Part shown: positions 15,539 through 21,848 of the stretch, piece by piece
Layout of the letters: the number at the start of each line of letters is the position of its first letter
Position numbering within the stretch: position 1 is the stretch's first letter
NCBI GenBank assembly: GCA_003223515.1
Contig: QHVI01000086.1
Coordinates: 1-34,300, forward strand
From: Candidatus Angelobacter sp. Gp1-AA117
GTDB taxonomy: Bacteria > Acidobacteriota > Terriglobia > Terriglobales > Acidobacteriaceae
DNA: 34,300 nucleotides
Reading direction: 5' to 3'
Position numbers and translations under genes: made by a program
Notes under the pieces: model-generated
What the model saw: only the letters and a program-made list of their open reading frames with translations
What the model was told of the DNA's origin: nothing
Databases searched by the model: none

Positions 15539-16231
15539 CTATACTGTTACGCTGTTTTCTACTTGGGTGTCGCTTACGATCCAGCCATCCTTCAATTGGA
15601 TGATGCGGTTTCCGTAAGCCGCATTGGCCTCGGAGTGGGTGACCTGCATGATCGTTGTTCCCTGCTGGTTGAGCTTGCGGAAAAGCTCCATGATCTCCTG
15701 CGCCTGGCCGGAGTGCAGATTGCCGGTAGGCTCGTCAGCCAGAATCAGCTTGGGATTGCCGGCCACAGCGCGAGCTACACCGACAAGCTGCTGCTGTCCG
15801 CCGGAAAGCTGGTTGGGATACAGGTCTTTCTTGCCCACGATCTGAAAGCGGTCAAGGATGTCTGCCACCATGCCGGCACGCTGCGCACGGGGGATATCGC
15901 GGTACGAGAGCGGCACATCGATATTTTCCTGCACGGTAAGATTGTCGAGCAGGTGATAACTCTGGAAGACAAAGCCGATGTACTTGCGGTTCAGTTCGGC
16001 ACGCTTTTTGCGGTCAAGCTTGTGGACGGCGTGCTCCAGCAAATGATATTCGCCGGCCCACCCGTCATCGAGCAGTCCGAGGATGCTGAGCAGCGTGGTC
16101 TTGCCTGCCCCGGAGGGCCCCATGACCGTGACAAACTCGCCTTCTTTAATTTCAAGGTTGATGCGCCGCAGCAGCCAGATGGCTCCGGCAGGAGACTTGA
16201 TGGTTTTCTCGATATTGTTTAATTGGATCAT
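15539..16231 (-). CDS. ABC transporter ATP-binding protein, MacB/LolD type
   Basis: The protein is 230 residues, the usual length for LolD/MacB-type ATPases that drive outer-membrane lipoprotein release, efflux or other extracytoplasmic work through FtsX-like permeases. It has Walker A GPSGAGKTT (38-46), Q-loop FQSYHLLDNLTV, signature LSGGQ (142-146), Walker B LILADEPTGNL (162-172) and switch histidine THSEAN. It has no ribosome-binding site; a heptamer array ends directly before its ATG. The next gene upstream should be its permease but is only a stub (16300-16506). The gene is bracketed by two direct copies of the double-hairpin repeat. It may be a relic or may work with a permease encoded elsewhere. 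Confidence 0.9.
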   Translation of the reverse strand: MIQLNNIEKTIKSPAGAIWLLRRINLEIKEGEFVTVMGPSGAGKTTLLSILGLLDDGWAGEYHLLEHAVHKLDRKKRAELNRKYIGFVFQSYHLLDNLTVQENIDVPLSYRDIPRAQRAGMVADILDRFQIVGKKDLYPNQLSGGQQQLVGVARAVAGNPKLILADEPTGNLHSGQAQEIMELFRKLNQQGTTIMQVTHSEANAAYGNRIIQLKDGWIVSDTQVENSVTV

Positions 16232-16266
16232 GACAGTAGGAGTTAGTACTCAGTATTTAGTAGTTA
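16232..16266. repeat. Heptamer array abutting the ABC ATPase start codon
   Basis: Five units: GACAGTA, GGAGTTA, GTACTCA, GTATTTA and GTAGTTA. The first base follows the minus-strand ATG (16229-16231) without a gap, so the array is the gene's entire immediate leader. Confidence 0.75.
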
Positions 16267-16278
16267 GCAAAGCTCATT

Positions 16279-16326
16279 CCCACATCTTTCGATGTGGGCT
16301 CAATAATTAAGCGCCTGTGGCGCTCC
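16279..16326 (+). repeat. Double-hairpin repeat, copy 2
   Basis: Stem CCCACATC/GATGTGGG with loop TTTC, a 12-base linker CTCAATAATTAA, then GCGCC/GGCGC with loop TGT. Compared with copy 1 the central G-C pair is A-T on both arms. The stop codon of the permease stub lies within it. Confidence 0.85.
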
Positions 16327-16506
16327 CAATGGTCTTCTTCTATTGTACGCAATGGGCCATTTTATTGGATGAAGGGATCGTAGTGCATGCCTGATCATGG
16401 CAGTAGTGGCGCCAATGCCGATCGCCAGGGTAAGAACTGCCACAAGAGTAAATGCCGGGGATTTGCGTAAGATGCGAAGGGCGTAGCGGAAGTCGTGTAT
16501 CAACAT
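16300..16506 (-). pseudogene. N-terminal stub of an ADOP/MacB-type ABC permease
   Basis: The 68 codons begin [21 protein letters not shown]...GIGA, the textbook N-terminus of acidobacterial duplicated-orphan (ADOP) permeases, normally about 800-900 residues. Similarity stops near residue 37 (base about 16395); what follows is unrelated and ends inside the double-hairpin repeat. The ATG lies one base after the stop of the HEAT-repeat gene, so the original permease was translationally coupled to it. The rest of the permease, including the FtsX domains, is absent from the window. I infer a deletion joined to repeat DNA. Confidence 0.75.
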
Positions 16507-16507
16507 C

Positions 16508-16966
16508 TCACACCGATGAGCCGTCTGCGCCCGTATCGTGCAGGGCGCCCAGGGCCCAGGCTGCGTTTTTGCGGGCCTCAGCGGAAGGAGAACTCTTCAG
16601 CACCTGAATCAGCGGCTCTACCGCTGGCGGTCCAATATGAACCAGGGCTACGGCAGCCTCTTCACCCAGAGTAGGGCGATGTTCGCGGGTAGTGCGGCGG
16701 TATGCAGTGGGGTCAACGGTGGTGGTATCACCCAGCAGATCGACAAGGGGCTTCACTGCTCCAGCAGCAGACGCGCGCTGCTGGCCGATCTTGTAAGCGG
16801 CTTCAGCTTTCTGCTGCGCCGTACCGGACCTGAGCAGGGCGATGTAACGCCCCAGACCCTCCATAGAAGGCGTAGCAGCGGACTTTGTCGGCTTGCTAAA
16901 ACCGGTGGCGAGCAAAACGCTTGCGCCCAGCAACAGAACAGACACCCAATTCTTGATTTCACGCAT
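16508..16966 (-). CDS. Exported HEAT-repeat protein
   Basis: The protein is 152 residues. Start chosen: ATG 16966, with GAGAGGG just upstream; in-frame starts further out have no site. Residues 4-25 ([21 protein letters not shown]) are a signal peptide or membrane anchor without a lipobox cysteine. The rest holds at least two HEAT/PBS-lyase-type helical repeats ([11 protein letters not shown]...AVKPLVDLL and [23 protein letters not shown], then a third ending AAWALGAL). Such repeats bind proteins; no enzymatic residues are seen. It heads an operon with the permease stub and the ABC ATPase, so it may once have been an accessory of that transporter. Confidence 0.75.
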   Translation of the reverse strand: MREIKNWVSVLLLGASVLLATGFSKPTKSAATPSMEGLGRYIALLRSGTAQQKAEAAYKIGQQRASAAGAVKPLVDLLGDTTTVDPTAYRRTTREHRPTLGEEAAVALVHIGPPAVEPLIQVLKSSPSAEARKNAAWALGALHDTGADGSSV

Positions 16967-17165
16967 AACCCTCTCCATACGGCACCCGTGAACGGTTATC
17001 TGGGTAGTGCTGGGCTGGATAAGAGGCACGTCTGGTACCGAAGGCAATTCTGGCCTAAACTGCTCAAAATAAAAGAGTATTTTTGTTTTCGCCGGATGAA
17101 TCGGTGTTCGCTTGTGAAATCAGGTGTGCGGAAATGAACAATGCGTCGTGTCGGGGGGAAGGCAA

Positions 17166-17192
17166 CCGCAAAGTGCGCCAAGGAGGCAAAGG
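17166..17192 (+). repeat. Nonamer array, degenerate copy
   Basis: Units CCGCAAAGT, GCGCCAAGG and AGGCAAAGG belong to the CCGCAGAGG-type family and point the opposite way to those at 3224 and 3420. Confidence 0.55.
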
Positions 17193-17222
17193 TAACCAAA
17201 ACCAGAATGAATGCTTCGAGAC

Positions 17223-17256
17223 AAAAGCCAAGAGCTAAAGCTAAGAGCCAAAAGCC
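17223..17256 (+). repeat. Heptamer array (AAAAGCC-like)
   Basis: Units AAAAGCC, AAGAGCT, AAAGCT (6 bases), AAGAGCC and AAAAGCC. The array ends 22 bases before the chosen start of the hydrolase gene. Confidence 0.7.
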
Positions 17257-17278
17257 ATTGTTTTAAACTATAGCCACC

Positions 17279-18361
17279 TTGTTAACCCACAGTTTTTCAG
17301 ATCAGGAGAGGCAATTCCAACCGGCCTTTGAGGTGCTGCAAAGAGCCATTGACCAACGCGCTTTTCCTGGGGCGGCAGTGGCGGTGACCCATCAAGGCTG
17401 GCTCATCGCGTTGAAATCTGTGGGAAGATTCACCTATGAGGCAGACTCACCTGAGGTATTGCCGGACACAGTCTATGATCTTGCTTCGGTCACCAAGGTG
17501 ATCGCTACCACTGCAGTGTGCATGATCCTGCATGAACGCGGAGTCTTTCGCTTAGAGCAAAAGGTTATGGAGGTCCTGCCGGAATTTGCGGGCACCGATG
17601 TCCGGCGCAATATGATTCCTTTCCGCATGTTGCTGACCCACGCCTCGGGGCTTCCCGCATACGTGAAGCTGTTTCAACAAACGCAGGGCCAGGAAGAACT
17701 GATTGCCGCAGCCATGCAGACGCCGCTCACTGCTGATCCCGGCAGCCGCGCGGAATACAGCGATATTGGATTCATCCTGCTGGGCGTTGCGCTGGAGCGG
17801 CTTGCACGGCGGCCGCTCGACCAGCTTTGCCGGCAAGAGATCTTTTCGCGGCTGGGACTGGAGCACCTGCGATATCGGCCTCCGGCGGAATGGAAGCCAC
17901 GGATTCCTCCCAGCGTCGATGACCGCAGCTTTCGCCACAAGATCATCCAGGGCGAGGTTCACGATGAAAATGCCTGTGTGATGGGCGGCGTTGCCGGGCA
18001 TGCAGGCTGTTTCGGAAATGCAGAAGAGGTCGCCGCGTTTGCGCAATGCATGTTACGCGGAGGAGCGCCGTTAATTCAGGCAGAAACGGTGGAGCTTTTC
18101 ACCCGGCGGGAAACTTCTCCGGCAGGCACCTCACGGGCGCTGGGCTGGGATACACCCTCACAGCCCTCGCAATCGGGCCAGCACTTCTCTTCCCGGTCGT
18201 TCGGGCATTTGGGATTTACAGGAACTTCTTTGTGGATTGATCGGGAACGGCAACTCTCTGTTACGCTGCTGACGAACCGCACGTGGCCTGATTGCAGTGC
18301 ACAACTGATCAAGCAGGTGCGTCCGGCATTTCATAATGCGGTGGTTGAGGCCCTCCGGTGA
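17279..18361 (+). CDS. Serine hydrolase of the class C beta-lactamase family, AmiE-like
   Basis: The protein is 360 residues from a TTG at 17279; there is no clear ribosome site, so the exact start is uncertain. Catalytic motifs of the penicillin-binding/beta-lactamase fold are in order: S70-V-T-K73 (SxxK), Y160-S-D162 (YxN position, with Asp) and H310-L-G312. The stop overlaps the GTG of murQ by 4 bases. In Bacillus the murQ cluster includes AmiE, a beta-lactamase-like amidase that removes peptides from MurNAc, so the linkage suggests a peptidoglycan-recycling amidase here too. No signal peptide is visible with this start, which would place it in the cytoplasm, unlike exported relatives. Family call firm, substrate inferred. 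Confidence 0.85.
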   Translation: MLTHSFSDQERQFQPAFEVLQRAIDQRAFPGAAVAVTHQGWLIALKSVGRFTYEADSPEVLPDTVYDLASVTKVIATTAVCMILHERGVFRLEQKVMEVLPEFAGTDVRRNMIPFRMLLTHASGLPAYVKLFQQTQGQEELIAAAMQTPLTADPGSRAEYSDIGFILLGVALERLARRPLDQLCRQEIFSRLGLEHLRYRPPAEWKPRIPPSVDDRSFRHKIIQGEVHDENACVMGGVAGHAGCFGNAEEVAAFAQCMLRGGAPLIQAETVELFTRRETSPAGTSRALGWDTPSQPSQSGQHFSSRSFGHLGFTGTSLWIDRERQLSVTLLTNRTWPDCSAQLIKQVRPAFHNAVVEALR

Positions 18362-19287
18362 CTTTAAGACATCTCGAAACTGAACAACAAAACGCCGCCT
18401 CGGCCAGGCTGGATACCAAATCAGCCGTGGAAATTGCGCGCATCATCAACGAAGAAGATAAGAAGGTGGCGACGGCGGTTGAAGCGGCGCTGCCCCAGAT
18501 CGCTTTAGCCATTGATGCGATTGCAGAAGCGATCCGCAAGGGCGGCAGACTGATCTACGTAGGCGCGGGAACCAGCGGACGCATGGCTGCGCTGGATGCT
18601 GCGGAATGTCCGCCGACCTTCAGTACCGACCCCAGGACGATTCAGTATGTGATTGCCGGGGGAAAGAAGGCGCTGGATGAGGCCTCGGAAGTGAATGAAG
18701 ACTCGCGCACCCAGGGCCAACATGACATGGCCAGGCGCAAACCCAACGAAAAAGACATCGTGGTAGGCATCACAGCCAGCGGACGCACCCCGTACACGGT
18801 GGCCGCAGTGGAGTATGCGCGCAGCCAGGGAGCCAAGACCGTGGCGGTGGTCTCAAATCCGCATTCAGAGCTGGGGCGCACGTCAGATATCGAGATCGTG
18901 ACCGAGGTGGGGCCTGAAGTGCTCTCCGGATCGACGCGCATGAAGGCGGGAACGGCGCAGAAGATGGTTCTGAACATGTTGAGCACTGGAGCGATGGCGC
19001 GCCTGGGATATATTTACGGCAACCTGATGGTGAAGGTGGATGCGCGGAATCAAAAGCTGATGCAGAGAAGCCTCAGGATGGTGGAACAGGCTGCGGGGGT
19101 GGATCGCGCGACAGCCGAGCAGGCGCTCACAGCGGCGAAGAACCAGATTCCGGTGGCATTGATCATGCTGAAGACCGGGGTAAAACGCGCAGAGGCAGTG
19201 CGGAGATTGAAGCGCGCGCAGGGGAATGTGCGTAAGGCAATCGAAGAAGCCGCGAATGAAGCGAATACCGCGACTTCGCACGAATAG
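18358..19287 (+). CDS. murQ: N-acetylmuramic acid 6-phosphate etherase
   Basis: The protein is 309 residues, close to the E. coli length. It cleaves the D-lactyl ether of MurNAc-6-phosphate to give GlcNAc-6-phosphate and lactate in cell-wall recycling. A SIS domain with the sugar-phosphate loop GAGTSGR (69-75) is followed by the two glutamates used in catalysis, E83 (AAECPPT) and E114 (EVNED), at the same positions as in E. coli MurQ. GSTRMKAGTAQK and the C-terminal helical domain (VKRAEAVRRL) are also present. The start GTG lies in the GTGA overlap with the preceding hydrolase gene, so the two are translated together. The kinase or PTS that would supply MurNAc-6-P is not in the window. Confidence 0.95.
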   Translation: MTLRHLETEQQNAASARLDTKSAVEIARIINEEDKKVATAVEAALPQIALAIDAIAEAIRKGGRLIYVGAGTSGRMAALDAAECPPTFSTDPRTIQYVIAGGKKALDEASEVNEDSRTQGQHDMARRKPNEKDIVVGITASGRTPYTVAAVEYARSQGAKTVAVVSNPHSELGRTSDIEIVTEVGPEVLSGSTRMKAGTAQKMVLNMLSTGAMARLGYIYGNLMVKVDARNQKLMQRSLRMVEQAAGVDRATAEQALTAAKNQIPVALIMLKTGVKRAEAVRRLKRAQGNVRKAIEEAANEANTATSHE

Positions 19288-19318
19288 ACCATCAAGAGAA
19301 CAGAGCGGGAGTTTTTGC

Positions 19319-19348
19319 CGCTGATGAACGCTGATAGACGCTGAAAAG
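19319..19348 (+). repeat. Decamer array (CGCTGATNNA)3
   Basis: Units CGCTGATGAA, CGCTGATAGA and CGCTGAAAAG follow without gaps, in the convergent gap after murQ. Confidence 0.7.
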
Positions 19349-19403
19349 TCAGAATCTAAAATGTGAGGCCAAGACTAAAAATAACGAAAAGAATCAAAAT
19401 CAA

Positions 19404-19435
19404 TTTACCCATTTACCAACTTACCCATTTACCCA
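19404..19435 (+). repeat. Octamer array (TTTACCCA)4
   Basis: Units TTTACCCA, TTTACCAA, CTTACCCA and TTTACCCA. The array lies in the convergent gap between murQ and the nucleotidyltransferase gene. No intrinsic terminator is evident there. Confidence 0.8.
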
Positions 19436-19450
19436 ATCCTCTTGATTGCG

Positions 19451-20194
19451 TCATTCACGGCTTCTTTGTTTAAGGTCCTGTTCGGCCTGGGTAAGGCTTT
19501 CGGGTTTGCCGAGGTCGCGCCAGTAATATTCGTCGGCGCGGAAGCCGAGAATCTTTTCTCCCTGATTGGCGAATCGCAAATAGGTGTCGATAATCGAGAA
19601 GACGCCCTCTTGGGTCATCATGGAGAGCAGCCGGGGAGAGATCACATGAATCCCGGAAAAAGCCAGCGGCTGAAGTTGGGATGAATGCCGCACGATCTCC
19701 GTTTTATCGTCCTTTGCCGAGCGGCGTCCGCAGAGTTGAAGCTGGTCATCGAAGAGCATATAGCGTGAAGTCTGGCGCTGCTGCACGGCCAGCGTGGCCA
19801 GCGCCTGATGCTCCACGTGAAACTGTGCCATGCTGTAAAGATCGATGGTGCTGATCACATCCACGTTGTGCAGAATGAATGGCTCGTCTGCGCCGGAGTT
19901 CTCCAGGAAAAACCAGGCGGCTTTCTTCAGCCCGCCACCGGTATCCAGCAGAATGTCTTCGCGAGAAATCTCGATGCGCATGCCGAAATTGTTGTGCTTC
20001 CCGAGATAGTCGATCATCAGATCGGCGAAGTGATGCACGTTGACGATGACCTCGCGAACACCAGATTCGCGCAGGCGGTCAAGGGTGATTTCTAAAAGAG
20101 TTTTCCCTCCAACCTCCACCAGCGCTTTCGGACGATCATTGGTCAGCGGACGCAGGCGGGTGCCCAGGCCTGCCGCCAATACCATGGCCTTCAT
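19451..20194 (-). CDS. murU: Sugar-1-phosphate nucleotidyltransferase, probable MurNAc-1-P uridylyltransferase
   Basis: The protein is 247 residues from an ATG that overlaps the upstream gene's stop (ATGA). The N-terminal nucleotide loop reads LAAGLGTRLRPLTNDRPKAL, and DTGGGLKKA with VDVIST supplies the sugar and metal site. In Pseudomonas, MurU turns MurNAc-1-phosphate and UTP into UDP-MurNAc, working directly after the kinase AmgK. Here the gene is translationally coupled to an AmgK-like kinase gene, which favours that role. Mannose-1-P or GlcNAc-1-P transferase activity is the alternative, since these enzymes look alike. It should be cytoplasmic. Catalytic motifs are intact; the specificity, and so the symbol, is inferred from the neighbour. 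Confidence 0.75.
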   Translation of the reverse strand: MKAMVLAAGLGTRLRPLTNDRPKALVEVGGKTLLEITLDRLRESGVREVIVNVHHFADLMIDYLGKHNNFGMRIEISREDILLDTGGGLKKAAWFFLENSGADEPFILHNVDVISTIDLYSMAQFHVEHQALATLAVQQRQTSRYMLFDDQLQLCGRRSAKDDKTEIVRHSSQLQPLAFSGIHVISPRLLSMMTQEGVFSIIDTYLRFANQGEKILGFRADEYYWRDLGKPESLTQAEQDLKQRSRE

Positions 20195-21633
20195 TGCGCG
20201 GGTGTCTCCAGAGCCATTTTTTCCAGTTGCACGTGGCAAAGCACGATCTCGACGCCGTTTTGGGAGCGCAGGTGTTTTGCCAATTGCTCAGCAAAGTAGA
20301 CGGAGCGATGCTGTCCTCCGGTGCAGCCAAAGGAAACCATCAGGTCTTTGAAGCCACGGCGCTGGTAGGCGCTTACGCTGGCATCGACCAGCGCCGTCAC
20401 ATTGGCCATGAATTGGTGGGCGCTCTCCTGCTGGTTGAGGTAATCAATGACTGGAGCATCTTTGCCGGTGAGGTTCTTGAAGCGCTCCTCGCGTCCGGGA
20501 TTGGGCACGCTGCGGGTATCAAAGACAAAGCCGCCGCCGTTTCCGCTCTCGTCGTGAGGATGTCCTTTATGGAACGAGAAGCTGAAAATCCTCACAGTCA
20601 GCATTCCCGCTGGTGCTCCTACGGCCTGCAGCTTCTCTGAACCAAGCATGCCGGTGAAGGCGCTCATCAGGGCGGGCAGCGCAATAGGCAACTCGACGTT
20701 GTGCAGCAGCCAGCGCAGATTCTTCATCGCGTAAGGAACGCTCTGCAGGAAGTGCGGCTTGCGTTCGTAAAAGCCACGGAAGCCATAGGCGCCCAGGGCT
20801 TGCATAATGCGCACGTAAACGTAAGCGTAATAGTGGCGCATGAAGGCTTCACGGTCGAGTTCAATCAGGCCGGCGAGGCTGTCGAGATAGTGATCGAGCA
20901 AATGCTGGCGCAGCGACGGAGGCAGATCGGCCTTGGCGTCATAGAGAAGCGAGGCTATGTCGTATTGCAGAGCGCCTTTGCGCCCGCCCTGGTAGTCGAG
21001 AAAATGCGGCTGGCCATCGTGCAGCATGATGTTGCGCGACTGAAAATCACGATACAGGAAATATTCACGCGGGGCGTTCAAGAGAAACCGCGTAAGGCGG
21101 CCAAAATCATCTTCCAGGGCCTGCTCGCTGAAAGGAATGCCGGCCAGCCGCAGGAAGTAATATTTGAAGTAGTTGAGGTCCCATGCGATGGACTGGCGGT
21201 CGAAGCTGCCGCGCGGATAACAGACCTTATAGTTCAGATCGCGCCCGGCTTCGACCTGGAAACGCGGCAGCAGGGCCACCACCTGGCGGTAGACCTCAAT
21301 CACCGGGGACGCGATGTTGTCTCCGGTGCGATTCTTTGAGAGGAATTCAAACAGCGTGGTATCTCCGAGGTCTTCTTCGAGATAAGCGCCGTGGTTGAGA
21401 TCCTGGGCATAGATTTCCGGAACCGGCAGGCCGTGACGGCGAAAATGCCGGGAGAATTCCAGAAAAGCGACGTTCTCTTCGCGCACGTCATAGAGGATGC
21501 CGATGGCGCTGATCTCGCCGGAGTTGAGGCGGATGATGCGGCGTCCGGAGCCACCGAGTTGGCCCTGCAGCGGCTTGACGTGCTCGACAGGAGAGCGGAA
21601 GTGCTGTTCGAAGAGGTGTTGGAGGATGTCCAT
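20191..21633 (-). CDS. AmgK-like sugar kinase fused to a RapZ C-terminal domain
   Basis: The protein is 480 residues from ATG 21633 (an in-frame ATG at 21660 adds 9). Residues 1-330 are an aminoglycoside-phosphotransferase-type kinase: QGQLGGSGRRI near the N-terminus, catalytic YRDFQSRN (D196, N201) and LDYQG (D213). AmgK of Pseudomonas phosphorylates MurNAc/GlcNAc at the anomeric carbon. Residues about 346-460 match the RapZ C-terminal domain: FSFSFHKGHP, GGGFVFDTRSVPNPG, LTGKDAPVIDYL and SFGCTGGQHRS. In E. coli this domain senses glucosamine-6-phosphate. RapZ's N-terminal ATPase is absent. The arrangement suggests a salvage kinase controlled by an amino-sugar phosphate, or a domain that binds the substrate. 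The next gene is the MurU-like enzyme. Confidence 0.85.
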   Translation of the reverse strand: MDILQHLFEQHFRSPVEHVKPLQGQLGGSGRRIIRLNSGEISAIGILYDVREENVAFLEFSRHFRRHGLPVPEIYAQDLNHGAYLEEDLGDTTLFEFLSKNRTGDNIASPVIEVYRQVVALLPRFQVEAGRDLNYKVCYPRGSFDRQSIAWDLNYFKYYFLRLAGIPFSEQALEDDFGRLTRFLLNAPREYFLYRDFQSRNIMLHDGQPHFLDYQGGRKGALQYDIASLLYDAKADLPPSLRQHLLDHYLDSLAGLIELDREAFMRHYYAYVYVRIMQALGAYGFRGFYERKPHFLQSVPYAMKNLRWLLHNVELPIALPALMSAFTGMLGSEKLQAVGAPAGMLTVRIFSFSFHKGHPHDESGNGGGFVFDTRSVPNPGREERFKNLTGKDAPVIDYLNQQESAHQFMANVTALVDASVSAYQRRGFKDLMVSFGCTGGQHRSVYFAEQLAKHLRSQNGVEIVLCHVQLEKMALETPAQ

Positions 21634-21727
21634 GCAATTACATTGATGCAACGCCAGCATTCATAGGCAAGAGAACGATAGGCAGATGTTATGTTTTACC
21701 TTCCCATGATCACAAGATGCAATCCGT

Positions 21728-21822
21728 CGCATGCGCCGGCAGTCGGCGGAGCAGATTCCTCACCCCCTACTCGCGCGCTGAAGAAAACGCGCGCAAGCTT
21801 AACGGGGTTCGGAATGACATCT
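21728..21822 (+). repeat. Dispersed hairpin repeat, copy B
   Basis: The 95 bases match copy A (7163-7256). The stem here is TCGCGCGC (21771-21778) and GCGCGCAA (21789-21796) around the same loop TGAAGAAAAC, so both arms changed while most pairing was kept. It lies between the kinase gene and the M28 peptidase gene. Unlike copy A it is not inside the 33-bp inverted ends. Confidence 0.8.
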
Positions 21823-21848
21823 TCAGGGGGATGCTTGTATCTCCTAGT

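Larger units (their letters stand above)
16967..17278. other. Divergent intergenic region (312 bases)
   Basis: It separates the minus-strand HEAT gene from the plus-strand hydrolase gene. An AT-rich run near 17065-17092 may hold the HEAT gene's promoter. Nonamer units (17166-17192) and heptamers (17223-17256) fill the side nearest the hydrolase. No gene is supported. Confidence 0.5.

Noticed and set aside
16967-17110. Sigma-54 promoter for the HEAT/ABC operon
   Set aside because: The best GG...GC pair on the minus strand has a spacing of 8 rather than 10 and lacks the flanking consensus.
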